Assembly (NCBI RefSeq): GCF_030227225.1
Contig: NZ_JASPHQ010000003.1
Coordinates: 1 to 64,000 of the forward strand
DNA length: 64,000 bases
Origin: Corynebacterium rhinophilum
GTDB lineage: Bacteria; Actinomycetota; Actinomycetes; Mycobacteriales; Mycobacteriaceae
Direction: 5' to 3'
Below, in pieces: positions 47,088 through 57,260 of the stretch (positions within the stretch are counted from its first letter, which is position 1; the number at the start of each line of letters is the position of its first letter). The position numbers and the translations under genes were made by a program. The notes under the pieces were generated by a model, which was given only the letters and a program-made list of their open reading frames with translations, did not search any database and was not told the DNA's origin.

Positions 47088-49043
47088 GTGCCTGCACCGA
47101 ATAATGGTGGCAACCGTGGATACCGTCCGCGGCCGCGCCGCGCTGCTAGCTCTGTTGTGCCCCAAAAAGCGATCATGCGCCAGCGCCTGCGCATCATTTT
47201 GACCTGTGTCGTCGTCGCCACCGTCGCTTTGGGCGGCCGCCTTGCTTGGGTGCAATTGGTCTGGGGTCCAGACCTTGCGGCGAAGGCTGTTACCCAGCGC
47301 GAACGCGTCTACATCGACCCCGCCCGCAGGGGAGAGATCTTGGACCGAGATGGTCAGCGTTTGGCCTATACGATGAAGTCTCGTTCCTTGACTGTCTCTC
47401 CCACGCGCCTGCGCGATGAACTGAAAGAGCAGGCGAAAATGGAAGCCACGTCCGAGGGGAAACTCGAGGGCATGGATGACAACAAAAAAGAGGAGTACCT
47501 CACCAAACAAATGGAGGACAAACTCAAGGAGATGTCTGAGGGCATTCCGAAGATGATTGAGGATTCTGGTGCCTCTGCCTCCAAGGTGGATGCGGACGAT
47601 ATTAAAAACAAGCTCAAAGCCGATACGCAGTACGAGGTCTTGGTCCGCAATGTGGACCCGGATGTTGCCGTAGAGATTTCCAATAAGTACCACGGTGTGG
47701 CAGCTGACCGGCAGGATATCCGCCAGTACCCGAATGGGGCGATTGCAGAAAACGTCGTGGGCAAGGTCTCGATGGATGGCCACGGCCAATTTGGCTTTGA
47801 GGCAGCCCGTGATACCGAGCTGACCGGCATTGATGGGCAGTCAACGGAGGATGTCTCCACCGATGGGCAGGTTATCCCCGGCACCCTGCGCGATGTCGTG
47901 GATGCCGTTGACGGCCGCGACGTCACCCTCACCCTCGATTTGGATCTGCAGACTTACGTCCAGCAAAAGCTGGAAAAGGCTAAGGCCAATTCGCAGGCGG
48001 AGGGTGCCGAGGCTGTAGTGCTTGATGCCGCGACGGGCCAGGTGCTCGCCATGGCTAATACCGATACGGTGGACCCGAATAAGAATATCGAAGACCAGCT
48101 CAAAGAGGGCAAGGACTTTGAGAACCGCAGCATCTCCCACCCCTATGAGCCGGGATCCGTTGCCAAGATAGTGACGGCGGCAGCCGCATTGCAGGAGGGT
48201 ATCACTACTCCGGACGAGGTGCACCAGGTTCCGGGCTCCATCGACATGGCTGGCGTGACCGTCAACGATGCCTGGACTCACGGCACCGAGCCGTATACCA
48301 CCACCGGCATCTTTGGTAAGTCCTCCAACGTGGGCACCTTGATGATCGCGGATAAGCTCGGGCCTGAGAAATATGCGGAGTACCTGAAGAAGTTTGGTTT
48401 GGGCGCTAACACGGGCATTGAGCTGCCGAATGAATCCGCCGGCACGGTGCCAGACCAAGAGCAGTGGTCAGGCGGCACCTTTGCCAACTTGCCCATCGGC
48501 CAAGGTCAGGCGTGGACGACGCTGCAGATGGCTAGCGTGTACCAAGCGTTGGCCAATGGCGGCGAGCGCATCGAACCGCGCATCATCGACGAGATCAAAG
48601 ACCCCGATGGCGAAACGGAAAAGCTGCCCGAGCCAAAGAAGACCCAGGTAGTAGACAAGGAAACCGCCAAAACTACGGTGGATATGTTCCGCGCCGTCTT
48701 CCAAGATGACGATGCCGGGGTGCAAAACGGTACGGCCGCTAATGCCCAATTGGAGGGCTACCAGCTCTCCGGCAAGACCGGTACCGCGCAGAAGGTGGAC
48801 CCGAATTCCGGGGCGTATTCTAATTCCGCGTACTGGATTACCTTCGCGGGCATTGCGCCTGCCGATGACCCACGTTTCGTCGTCGCAGTCATGCTCGATG
48901 AGCCTAAGTCCGGCGTGGAAGACAATGGTGGTGGCGGCCAGTCCGCGGCCCCCATCTTCCGGGATATTTCTTCCTGGCTGCTCAATCGCGACAATATTCC
49001 GACCTCGACACCAGCGCCGCGGATGACCCTGCGGGAACAATAG
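47088..49043 (+). CDS. ftsI: Septal peptidoglycan transpeptidase (class B PBP)
   Basis: 651 aa. N-terminal membrane helix (about 33-54), dimerisation region with RGEILDRDGQRLAY (81-94), and the transpeptidase domain with SVAK (S357, K360), SSN (412-414) and KTGT (563-566). A Lys/Glu-rich insertion (about 108-178) interrupts the pedestal region. GTG start 47088 with AAGGTG ten bases upstream. 124 bp separate it from ftsL, and a promoter could lie there. Confidence 0.96.
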   Translation: MPAPNNGGNRGYRPRPRRAASSVVPQKAIMRQRLRIILTCVVVATVALGGRLAWVQLVWGPDLAAKAVTQRERVYIDPARRGEILDRDGQRLAYTMKSRSLTVSPTRLRDELKEQAKMEATSEGKLEGMDDNKKEEYLTKQMEDKLKEMSEGIPKMIEDSGASASKVDADDIKNKLKADTQYEVLVRNVDPDVAVEISNKYHGVAADRQDIRQYPNGAIAENVVGKVSMDGHGQFGFEAARDTELTGIDGQSTEDVSTDGQVIPGTLRDVVDAVDGRDVTLTLDLDLQTYVQQKLEKAKANSQAEGAEAVVLDAATGQVLAMANTDTVDPNKNIEDQLKEGKDFENRSISHPYEPGSVAKIVTAAAALQEGITTPDEVHQVPGSIDMAGVTVNDAWTHGTEPYTTTGIFGKSSNVGTLMIADKLGPEKYAEYLKKFGLGANTGIELPNESAGTVPDQEQWSGGTFANLPIGQGQAWTTLQMASVYQALANGGERIEPRIIDEIKDPDGETEKLPEPKKTQVVDKETAKTTVDMFRAVFQDDDAGVQNGTAANAQLEGYQLSGKTGTAQKVDPNSGAYSNSAYWITFAGIAPADDPRFVVAVMLDEPKSGVEDNGGGGQSAAPIFRDISSWLLNRDNIPTSTPAPRMTLREQ

Positions 49044-49052
49044 GAGCTTGAA

Positions 49053-50588
49053 ATGTCTGTTTCCTTAGAAAAACTTGCGCAGCTTTCGCACGGACGCGTC
49101 ATCGGTGATGGCACCGTTGAGGTCAGCGCGTGCGGATTGGATTCCACCAGCCTTCCCGAAGGCGCATTATTTGCCGCCCTTCCGGGCACGCGCGTGCACG
49201 GCGCGCAGTTCGTCGGGGATACCAAGGCGGGCGCGGTGCTTACCGATGCCCCCGGGCTCGACCACCTCCGCCAGGCCAACGAGACTCGGCCGATCATCGT
49301 GGTAGGCGATATCCGCTCCGTCTTAGGCCCCATCGCCGCAGAAATCTATGGGCACCCCACTCGCGATCTTACGGTCTTGGGGATTACCGGCACGTCCGGC
49401 AAGACGACGACTAGTTACTTGTTGGAGGCTGGTCTCTTGCAGGCTGGCCACTCCGTAGGCCTTATCGGCACGACCGGCACCCGCATCAATCGCACGCCGG
49501 TGCCCACCTCCTTGACCACGCCGGAAGCCCCACGGCTGCAAGAGCTTTTCGCCCGCATGAAGGACGAGGGTGTTACCCACGTAGTCATGGAGGTGTCCTC
49601 CCACGCTTTGGAGCTCGGCCGCGTGCGCGGCACCAACTTTGCCGTGGCTGGGTTCAGCAACCTCAGCCAGGACCACCTGGATTTCCATCCCACGATGGAG
49701 GAGTACTTTTCGGCCAAGTCCCGGCTATTCCTAGGTGAGCAGGCCGCCGAGCGCGCGGTCATCTGCGTTGATGATGAGTGGGGTGAGCGTCTGCACGGAA
49801 TGGTAGAAGACGCGGATACCCCGGTTACGACGGTGGCTACGCGCGCAGGCGATGCCACGATCTCCGCCCAGCAGACGGCCACCGAGGCTACCGGTGCACA
49901 GGAGGTTGACCTCAACCTAGATGGCACCGACTATTCCTTCCGGCTACCGCTGCCCGGCGAATTCAATATCGCCAACGCCGCGCTCGCCCTAGGGATGGCT
50001 ACTGCGGTGGGCGAAGACCCGCAGGTCTTTTTGACCGGCGTGGAAAACGTCGCCGTTCCGGGCCGCATGGAAAGGATCGACCGCGGTCAGGACTTCGTGG
50101 CCGTAGTGGATTATGCCCACAAGCCCGCAGCCATTGCTGCAGTGCTCGATACCCTGCGCCTGCAATTGGAGGGCACCTCCGGGCGAGTGGGTGTCGTCGT
50201 CGGCGCCGGCGGTGACCGCGATAGCACCAAGCGCCCGATTATGGGAGAGGCTGCGGCCACCCGGGCGGATCTCACGGTGGTCACCGATGATAACCCGCGC
50301 ACCGAAGACCCCGCCGCAATCCGCGCGGCGGTTATCCAGGGCGCCCGGGAAGCTGCGCCGGACGCCGATATCCGAGAGCAGGGCTCGCGCGCACGCGCCA
50401 TTGATGAAGTCGTGGATTGGGCGCAGCCGGGCGATGCCATCATCGTCGTCGGCAAGGGCCACGAGGTAGGCCAGCTTGTGGGCGAGCGCACCCTGCACTT
50501 TGATGACCGAGAGGAAATGGCGCGCGCCATTGAGGAAAAGCTGGCGGGAACGGCGCATCGCGATACTCTTAGGGATACGAAGGAGTAG
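49053..50588 (+). CDS. murE: UDP-MurNAc-tripeptide synthetase (meso-DAP adding)
   Basis: 511 aa Mur ligase. ATP-binding GTSGKTT (113-119), central HLDFHPTMEEYFSAKSRLF containing the carbamylated-lysine region, and DNPR (413-416), the signature for meso-diaminopimelate rather than lysine. That fits the A1-gamma wall of corynebacteria. ATG start with AGGAG six bases upstream, 9 bp after ftsI. The stop is 2 bp before the murF ATG. Confidence 0.96.
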   Translation: MSVSLEKLAQLSHGRVIGDGTVEVSACGLDSTSLPEGALFAALPGTRVHGAQFVGDTKAGAVLTDAPGLDHLRQANETRPIIVVGDIRSVLGPIAAEIYGHPTRDLTVLGITGTSGKTTTSYLLEAGLLQAGHSVGLIGTTGTRINRTPVPTSLTTPEAPRLQELFARMKDEGVTHVVMEVSSHALELGRVRGTNFAVAGFSNLSQDHLDFHPTMEEYFSAKSRLFLGEQAAERAVICVDDEWGERLHGMVEDADTPVTTVATRAGDATISAQQTATEATGAQEVDLNLDGTDYSFRLPLPGEFNIANAALALGMATAVGEDPQVFLTGVENVAVPGRMERIDRGQDFVAVVDYAHKPAAIAAVLDTLRLQLEGTSGRVGVVVGAGGDRDSTKRPIMGEAAATRADLTVVTDDNPRTEDPAAIRAAVIQGAREAAPDADIREQGSRARAIDEVVDWAQPGDAIIVVGKGHEVGQLVGERTLHFDDREEMARAIEEKLAGTAHRDTLRDTKE

Positions 50589-50590
50589 TA

Positions 50591-52120
50591 ATGATTCCAC
50601 TTTCTATTGGAGATATCGCCGCGATAACCGGCGGTAGCCTGGATAGCGTTGATGATCCCGATGAACGCGTGACCGGTTTCGTGGAGTTTGACTCGCGCAA
50701 AGTCACCAGCGGCAGCTTGTTCGTAGCCCTGCCGGGTGCCCGCGTCGATGGCCATGATTTTGCTGAGAAAGCCATAGAACAAGGCGCCGTGGCCGTGCTG
50801 GCCGCTCGGCCGGTGGGGGTACCGGCGGTCATCGTCAAGCCCCAAGGCCGCGTGACCGGTGATTCCGCGAATGCGGATATTTATGCCAATGATGAGGATG
50901 GCTCCGCCGCCGCTGTGATTGGGGCATTATCCGATCTCGCACGCGAGGTGACCTCCCGCCTCGCCGCAGAGCAGGGCCTGGATATCGTCGGTGTTACCGG
51001 CTCCGCGGGCAAGACCTCTACTAAGGATTTGCTGGCCACCATCTTCCGCGCCGAGGGCGAAACCGTCGCCCCGCCCGGCTCTTTCAATAACGAGGTGGGC
51101 CTTCCTTATACCGCCCTGCGCTGCGATGAGCATACGCGTTTCCTCGTGGCGGAGATGTCCGCGCGCGGGATTGGCCATATTCGCCACTTGACCGAGATCA
51201 CGGCCCCTACGGTGGGCGTGGTGCTCAACGTGGGCACCGCCCACCTGGGGGAGTTTGGCTCGCGCGAAAATATCGCCCAGGCCAAGGGCGAGCTCATTGA
51301 GGCCCTGCCCGCCGCGGCAGACGGCGGGGTAGCGGTGCTGAATGCGGACGATCCCTTCGTGGCTTCTATGGCACCGCGCACGCAGGCCAAGGTGGTATTT
51401 TATTCCGCCAATCGACCGCAAGCCGCGGATGCGCAGTACTATGCCACAGACATTGAGCTTGACGATGTCGCCCGCCCGTCCTTTACCTTCCACGCCCCTG
51501 GCGTCGCGCCGATGGAGATTAAACTGCAGGTCTTTGGAAAGCACCAGGTCTCCAACGCCCTGGCTGCGGCCGCAGCGGCCATCGAATCGGGCGTGGAACC
51601 CACGGTTGTCGCGCGTGCGCTCAGCGGACACCAGACGAGTTCGGCGCACCGTATGGACGTGCGCACCCGCCGCGATGGCGTCACCGTCATCGATGACTCC
51701 TATAATGCCAACCCGGATTCGATGCACGCGGCGATTGCCGCCTTGGCCTATACCTCCGCGGCCCGTCCCGATGCCCGCTCCATCGCGGTGCTCGGTGAGA
51801 TGGGCGAGCTCGGCGGCGAGGCCGTCGAAGCCCACCGCATTCTTGGATCGGTGCTCTCGAAGTACCATGTGGATCACCTCGTCGCGGTAGGAGAAGGAGC
51901 CCATACCGTAGCCATGGCGGAGGCCGCGCACGCGCACGGCATCCAGACTGAACTTTGCCCCGATATTGAGGCCGCGACGGCGGCCGTGGACAATATCTTG
52001 CGGGTAGCCCCTGCTGGGGTGGAGGATTGGTTCGCGCGCACGGCCAAGGACGTCGTCCTCGTGAAATCCTCGAATGCCCAGCGCCTGTGGCGCGTGGCAG
52101 AACAGCTCAATCGCCGATAG
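50591..52120 (+). CDS. murF: UDP-MurNAc-tripeptide:D-Ala-D-Ala ligase
   Basis: 509 aa. Adds D-Ala-D-Ala to complete the pentapeptide precursor. P-loop GSAGKTS (137-143), NNEVGLPYT, GTAHLGEFGS and DSYNANPDSM are all conserved. Its ribosome-binding site (GAAGGAG) is inside the end of murE, so it is translationally coupled. Confidence 0.96.
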   Translation: MIPLSIGDIAAITGGSLDSVDDPDERVTGFVEFDSRKVTSGSLFVALPGARVDGHDFAEKAIEQGAVAVLAARPVGVPAVIVKPQGRVTGDSANADIYANDEDGSAAAVIGALSDLAREVTSRLAAEQGLDIVGVTGSAGKTSTKDLLATIFRAEGETVAPPGSFNNEVGLPYTALRCDEHTRFLVAEMSARGIGHIRHLTEITAPTVGVVLNVGTAHLGEFGSRENIAQAKGELIEALPAAADGGVAVLNADDPFVASMAPRTQAKVVFYSANRPQAADAQYYATDIELDDVARPSFTFHAPGVAPMEIKLQVFGKHQVSNALAAAAAAIESGVEPTVVARALSGHQTSSAHRMDVRTRRDGVTVIDDSYNANPDSMHAAIAALAYTSAARPDARSIAVLGEMGELGGEAVEAHRILGSVLSKYHVDHLVAVGEGAHTVAMAEAAHAHGIQTELCPDIEAATAAVDNILRVAPAGVEDWFARTAKDVVLVKSSNAQRLWRVAEQLNRR

Positions 52121-52150
52121 TCCCTATCTCAAGGAGAAAGATCTCTAGCA

Positions 52151-53263
52151 ATGACTCAGATCATTATCGCGGGCGTCGTTAGTTTCCTCGTCGCGATTTT
52201 TACCACCCCAGTTTTGGTTCGGTATTTTTCTGGCGTCGGAAAAGGCCAAGAAATCCGCGAAGACGGCCCGCAGCTCCACCTGCGCAAGCGGGGCACCCCG
52301 ACGATGGGCGGACTGGCGATCCTGCTGGCCATCACCGTGGCCTACCTCATCGTGGGAATTTATGCCCGCGCGACAGGCAACGGTGGATTTAGCCCCTCGG
52401 GGTTATTGGTCTACTTCTTGACCATGGGACTCGGCGGACTGGGTTTTGCTGATGACTTCATCAAGCTGTTTAAAAAGCGCAACCTCGGCCTTAATAAAAC
52501 AGCGAAGCTGGTAGGACAGCTGGCCATCGCGCTCATCTTCGGCATCCTCGCCCTACAATTCCCGGATGCCAATGGGCTGACCCCGGCCTCGACCAACCTG
52601 TCCTTCGTCCGCGACTTCGACACCTTCGATATTGCCGTCGGCGGCGCCGTTATTGGCACGATCATCTTCTTGGTCTTTTTGTACCTGCTCATCGCCGCGT
52701 GGTCGAATGCGGTCAACCTGACCGATGGCCTCGACGGCCTCGCCGCCGGTACCACGGCGATGGTGATGGGTGCCTACACGCTCATTAGCTTCTGGCAGTT
52801 CCGCAACTCGTGCTCGATTTCCCCGGCCGCCGGCTGCTACGAGGTCCGCGATCCTCTTGACCTCGCGGTTCTCGCAGCGGCGGGCCTAGGCGGTTGCCTC
52901 GGCTTCCTGTGGTGGAATGCCGCACCGGCGAAAATCTTCATGGGCGATACCGGTTCGCTCGCGCTCGGTGGCCTCGTCGCCGGCCTGTCTGTGACCACCC
53001 GCACCGAGCTGCTGATGATCATCATCGGCGCCATCTTCGTCATCGAGACGGTCTCCGTAGTCATCCAGATCGTGGTCTTCCGCACGACGGGCAAGCGCTT
53101 TTTCCGAATGGCGCCCATCCACCACCACTTTGAAAACGGCGGCTGGGCCGAAACCGCGGTTGTCACGCGCTTCTGGCTTTTAAGCGCAATGGCCGCAATG
53201 GCGGGCATCTGCATCTTCTACGGCGATTGGCTCTCTGCAGTCAGCTTTGGAAACCTGCAATAA
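52151..53263 (+). CDS. mraY: Phospho-MurNAc-pentapeptide translocase
   Basis: Makes lipid I on undecaprenyl phosphate. 370 aa, ten helices. Catalytic [11 protein letters not shown] after [18 protein letters not shown], the magnesium-site [12 protein letters not shown], and the triple histidine [11 protein letters not shown] 52151 with AAGGAG upstream. 30 bp from murF. Confidence 0.96.
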   Translation: MTQIIIAGVVSFLVAIFTTPVLVRYFSGVGKGQEIREDGPQLHLRKRGTPTMGGLAILLAITVAYLIVGIYARATGNGGFSPSGLLVYFLTMGLGGLGFADDFIKLFKKRNLGLNKTAKLVGQLAIALIFGILALQFPDANGLTPASTNLSFVRDFDTFDIAVGGAVIGTIIFLVFLYLLIAAWSNAVNLTDGLDGLAAGTTAMVMGAYTLISFWQFRNSCSISPAAGCYEVRDPLDLAVLAAAGLGGCLGFLWWNAAPAKIFMGDTGSLALGGLVAGLSVTTRTELLMIIIGAIFVIETVSVVIQIVVFRTTGKRFFRMAPIHHHFENGGWAETAVVTRFWLLSAMAAMAGICIFYGDWLSAVSFGNLQ

Positions 53264-53302
53264 AGTTTTGGCACTAGATACTTAAGGATTGAGGCACTCA
53301 TC

Positions 53303-54700
53303 ATGGCTGAGCTACCACCTTTTCTGCGCGGGCGCGTCCTCGTCGCAGGAGCCGGCGTCTCTGGCCGTGGGTGCGTGGCGATGCTCGCGCGCCTAGGCGT
53401 AGATACCACCGTCGCCGATTCCAACGCAGCGGCCTTAGCGGCCTTGGCAGAAGAGTTCGGCGTAGCGACCGTATCGACCGACGCTCCAGCACCGGGTGAG
53501 TATGACCTGGTGGTGACCTCGCCGGGATGGCGGCCCGATTCCGCCCTCTTAGACTCCTTCCAGGCCGCAGGCGTGGAGGTCATCGGCGACGTCGAGCTGG
53601 CCTACCGTCTCGACCGCGCCGAGGTTTTCGGCCCACCTCGCACCTGGCTCGTAGTCACCGGCACGAATGGCAAGACCACTACCACGGGAATGCTGACCCA
53701 GATCATGCAGGCCGATACCGCCCGCAGCGGGCTACGCGCACAAGCCGTGGGCAATATTGGGGTCTCGCTTTTTGATGCCCTGACCGCCACCCCGCGGGTA
53801 GACGTGCTGTGCGCCGAGCTTTCGTCCTTCCAATTGCACTGGTCCAGCGAGCTGCGCCCCGATGTCGGCGTGCTGCTCAACGTGGCCGAAGACCACTTGG
53901 ATTGGCACGGGTCCTTCGATGCCTACGCCCGCGCCAAGGCCAAGGCCTTGCGCGGCACTCGCGCCGTGGTGGGCAAGGACGATGCCGCGGCGGGCAGCTA
54001 CGCCGAAGGAATCGACGGCGTGTACGGCTTTACAGCCGGCGAACCGGTTGCCGGTGAGGTAGGGGTGAGCGCCGGGCGCCTGGTCTCCAGGCTGGACGGA
54101 GAGGATGCCATAGATCTCGCCTCCGCCGAGGGAATCGAGCCGGCGGGCCTTGCAGGTGTCCTCGACGCGGCGGCTGCCGCGAGCGTGGCGCGGTTGGCGG
54201 GTGCCAGCCCCGCCGCCATTCAGGAGGGCCTGGCCGCCTACGCGGTGGCTGGTCACCGCGGCGCCGTGGTACACGAGTACGGCGGGATTTCCTTTATCGA
54301 TAATTCCAAGGCCACCAACCCGCATGCGGCCGATGCTGCCCTAGAGGGATTCGATTCTGTTGTCTGGGTCGCCGGCGGGCAGCTTAAGGGCGCGGATGTG
54401 GATGAGCTCATCGCTACTCACGCCGCGCGGTTGAAGGCGGCGGTGCTGGTGGGCATCGACAAGAGCATTATTGCTAAAGCGCTGGCCCGCCGCGCCCCGC
54501 AAACCCCGGTTGAGCTCATCGAGGCTACCGACCCGGAGGCAGCGATGAACGCTGCAGTGCGCGCAGCCGTGCAACACGCCGAGGCAGGCGATACCGTCCT
54601 CTTGGCGCCGGCTGCGGCATCGTTGGATATGTACACCGGAATGGCCCAACGTGGCGACCTTTTTGCCGCGGCAGCGCGGGATATCGCCCGCGCGCATTAG
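53303..54700 (+). CDS. murD: UDP-MurNAc-L-alanine:D-glutamate ligase
   Basis: 465 aa Mur ligase with an N-terminal Rossmann-like region (VLVAGAGVSGRG), P-loop GTNGKTT (120-126), EDHLDWHGSFDAYARAKAK and the C-terminal FIDNSKATNPHAADAAL. Start ATG 53303 with AAGGA and GAGG upstream, 39 bp after mraY. Confidence 0.95.
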   Translation: MAELPPFLRGRVLVAGAGVSGRGCVAMLARLGVDTTVADSNAAALAALAEEFGVATVSTDAPAPGEYDLVVTSPGWRPDSALLDSFQAAGVEVIGDVELAYRLDRAEVFGPPRTWLVVTGTNGKTTTTGMLTQIMQADTARSGLRAQAVGNIGVSLFDALTATPRVDVLCAELSSFQLHWSSELRPDVGVLLNVAEDHLDWHGSFDAYARAKAKALRGTRAVVGKDDAAAGSYAEGIDGVYGFTAGEPVAGEVGVSAGRLVSRLDGEDAIDLASAEGIEPAGLAGVLDAAAAASVARLAGASPAAIQEGLAAYAVAGHRGAVVHEYGGISFIDNSKATNPHAADAALEGFDSVVWVAGGQLKGADVDELIATHAARLKAAVLVGIDKSIIAKALARRAPQTPVELIEATDPEAAMNAAVRAAVQHAEAGDTVLLAPAAASLDMYTGMAQRGDLFAAAARDIARAH

Positions 54701-54726
54701 ACCTTTTTAAAAAATTAGGAGACTTC

Positions 54727-56130
54727 ATGACGGCCACCTCCCCGCAGCGCCCCCGGGCAAAGAGCCTGCGCGAGCGCATTAGTGATGTGCGCGAACAAGC
54801 CCGCCAACAAGCCGGGCTGGATTATCAGCTGCTGCGCCTAATTATCTTCTCGCTCATTGGCATTGGCGTGGTTATGGTCTTTTCCTCGTCCATGGCTACG
54901 TCGCTGACAGAAGATGGTGGCGTGTGGAACCAGGCGCTGCGGCAAACCGCCATGGTCATCATTGGTTTGGGCGCATTCTGGCTCGGCCTGAAAGTTTCCC
55001 CGCATACGCTGCGCAAATTCATCCCGTGGCTTTTGGCCCTTTCTATTTTGCTGTTGATCGCGGTGCTCATCCCGGGCGTCGGTACCGGCCGCGAGGAGGT
55101 CGGCTCCCAGTCGTGGATTTATATCGGCCCGATTTCCCTGCAGCCTTCCGAGCTGGCGCGCATCACGGTAGGAATGTTCGGCGCCTCGGTCTTGGCGGAT
55201 AAGGAACACCATTCCCTCAAGCTCTCGGACCCGTTCATGATGTACTCGCTCATCGCGGGCTTGATGTTCCTGCTCATTGTGGGACAGGGCGACTTAGGCA
55301 TGGCCTTGTCCTTTGCCCTCGTGGTGGTTTTCACGCTCTTTTTCGCTGGTGTTAACAGGCGCGTGCCCATCATCATCGGCATTCTCTGTGCGCTGGGCTT
55401 GGTCGCCGTTTTCCTCATCGGCGGCTTCCGCTCCCACCGTTTCCACACCTATTTCGATGCACTCTTTGGCAATATCTCCGATACCCAGGGCACGGGCTTT
55501 CAGTCTTACCAGGGCTTTCTCTCGCTTGCCGATGGCGGCTTCTGGGGCGTTGGCCTCGGCCAATCCCGCGCCAAGTGGTTCTACCTGCCAGAAGCCAAGA
55601 ACGACTTCATCTTCGCCATCGTGGGCGAGGAGCTCGGCCTGTGGGGCGGGGCACTAGTTATTTTCCTCTTCGCCGCCTTGGGCTATGTGGGGCTGCGCAC
55701 GGCGACCCGCGCGCAGAACCAGTACCAATCCCTGCTGGCTGCGACGCTGACCATCGGCGTGGTGACCCAGGCGTTTATCAATATCGCCTACGTCGTTGGC
55801 TTGTTGCCGGTGACCGGTATTCAGCTGCCGATGATTTCCGCGGGTGGTACGGCGGCAATTATCACGATTGGCTCGATGGGCATTTTGTGCAACGTCGCGC
55901 GCCACGAACCGATGCAGATTTCTGCCATGCAGAACTTTGGGCGCCCACTGTTTGATCGCCTCTTTTTCATTGGTGAGCCGCAGGCGCCGACGGCGAGGAA
56001 GCCGAAAAAGCGGGGCCGGCATGCTCAGCCGCAGGAGCCCCGTCCGCGGGTGCGCGACGAGCGCTACGGCCGGCCGGTGACCGGAAGTGGGCGGAGGTAT
56101 CCGCGCGCCGAGCACCGCCCGAGGCGGTAG
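54727..56130 (+). CDS. ftsW: Septal SEDS glycosyltransferase FtsW
   Basis: 467 aa. Ten-helix SEDS polymerase acting with FtsI. Conserved segments are VMVFSSSMATSL, LQPSELARI, GQGDLGMAL, FQSYQGFLSLADGGFWGVGLGQSRAKW, the catalytic-loop acidic residues in LPEAKNDFIFAIVGEELG, and GIQLPMISAGGTA. A long basic cytoplasmic tail (about 405-467, Arg/Pro/Lys rich) follows the last helix. ATG with AGGAG upstream. Confidence 0.95.
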   Translation: MTATSPQRPRAKSLRERISDVREQARQQAGLDYQLLRLIIFSLIGIGVVMVFSSSMATSLTEDGGVWNQALRQTAMVIIGLGAFWLGLKVSPHTLRKFIPWLLALSILLLIAVLIPGVGTGREEVGSQSWIYIGPISLQPSELARITVGMFGASVLADKEHHSLKLSDPFMMYSLIAGLMFLLIVGQGDLGMALSFALVVVFTLFFAGVNRRVPIIIGILCALGLVAVFLIGGFRSHRFHTYFDALFGNISDTQGTGFQSYQGFLSLADGGFWGVGLGQSRAKWFYLPEAKNDFIFAIVGEELGLWGGALVIFLFAALGYVGLRTATRAQNQYQSLLAATLTIGVVTQAFINIAYVVGLLPVTGIQLPMISAGGTAAIITIGSMGILCNVARHEPMQISAMQNFGRPLFDRLFFIGEPQAPTARKPKKRGRHAQPQEPRPRVRDERYGRPVTGSGRRYPRAEHRPRR

Positions 56131-56137
56131 GCGCTGG

Positions 56138-56143
56138 TAGCCT
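56138..56143 (+). promoter_or_regulatory. Internal -10 element for leaderless murG
   Basis: TAGCCT, exactly 7 nt before the murG ATG (56151); no Shine-Dalgarno in the ftsW-murG gap. Confidence 0.45.
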
Positions 56144-56150
56144 TTAGGCT

Positions 56151-57260
56151 ATGAATTCCACGCCATTTTCCGTCGTCCTTGCAGGTGGCGGCACTGCAGG
56201 ACATATTGAGCCCGCACTTGCCGTCGGTGAAGCTTTACGCGAGCGCTACGGCGCTCGGATTACCGCATTAGGGACCGAAAAGGGGCTGGAAAGCGATATT
56301 ATTCCCGCCCGCGGCGTGGACCTGCGCCTGATTACCCCCGTGCCGATTCCCCGCAAGGTGAGCACCAACCTGGCCAAGCTGCCTGTCAAGCTCGCACGCT
56401 CTGTCCGCCAGGCGCGGAAGGTCTTAAAGGATGTGGAGGCCGATGTCGTATTCGGTACTGGCGGTTACGTCTCTGGGCCCGCCTATATAGCGGCGAAGAC
56501 CTTAGGCATTCCCTTTTACGTCCTCGAGACCAATGCCCTGGCGGGCATGGCCAATAAGCTGGGCGTCAAGCTCGGCGGCATTGGGCTCAACGCCCACGCC
56601 AATTCCGGCATGGAGGGCGAAGTCATCGGCATCCCGGTGCGCCCAAGCCTGGCCGCGGCTGCCGCGGATAAGGACGGGAATACCGCCGCGGATGCCCGCA
56701 CGAAGTGGGATTTGGCGCAGCTGCCCACCATCCTCATTACCGGGGGCTCCCAGGGCGCAGCCAGCATCAACGGTGCTGTGGCGGGCGCAGCGGAGGACCT
56801 CACTAAGGATTTCCAGCTCCTGCACGCCTATGGCAAGAAAAACGAACCGCCCAAGCCGCACCCGAACTACGCCGCTCTGCCGTATATCGATGATATGGCC
56901 GGCGCGCTGGCTGCAGCGGACCTTGTGGTGTGCCGCTCGGGCGCGATGACGGTGGCTGAGGTCACCGCCGCGGGCCTTCCCGCCATCTACGTCCCGCTGC
57001 CGCACGGCAACGGCGAGCAAGCGTTGAACTCGCGCGAAATGGTAGAAGCCGGCGCTGCGGTGCAGATTCCCGATGCCGAGTTGGATCCCGAGCGCCTTAT
57101 CGAAGAGGTCCGCGCCATCCTTGATAACCCAGAGCGCCTGGAATCCATGACGCGGGCCGCAGACCAGTCCACAGCGGGGGATGCGGCGCACATCATCGCT
57201 GATCGCATCGCCACCCGCGTGAAGGACGCAGAACTGCAGGCAGGAAAGAAGGATAAGTAA
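56151..57260 (+). CDS. murG: Lipid II-forming GlcNAc transferase
   Basis: GT28 enzyme converting lipid I to lipid II on the inner membrane face. 369 aa. VVLAGGGTAGHIEPALAVGEAL (the G-loop with HIEPA), FGTGGYVSGP, ITGGSQGAASIN, the acceptor-side CRSGAMTVAEVTAAGLPAIYVPLPHG and GEQALNSREM. Unlike its neighbours it lacks a Shine-Dalgarno and follows a -10 by 7 nt, so it may also be transcribed from its own promoter. The stop abuts the murC ATG. Confidence 0.95.
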   Translation: MNSTPFSVVLAGGGTAGHIEPALAVGEALRERYGARITALGTEKGLESDIIPARGVDLRLITPVPIPRKVSTNLAKLPVKLARSVRQARKVLKDVEADVVFGTGGYVSGPAYIAAKTLGIPFYVLETNALAGMANKLGVKLGGIGLNAHANSGMEGEVIGIPVRPSLAAAAADKDGNTAADARTKWDLAQLPTILITGGSQGAASINGAVAGAAEDLTKDFQLLHAYGKKNEPPKPHPNYAALPYIDDMAGALAAADLVVCRSGAMTVAEVTAAGLPAIYVPLPHGNGEQALNSREMVEAGAAVQIPDAELDPERLIEEVRAILDNPERLESMTRAADQSTAGDAAHIIADRIATRVKDAELQAGKKDK

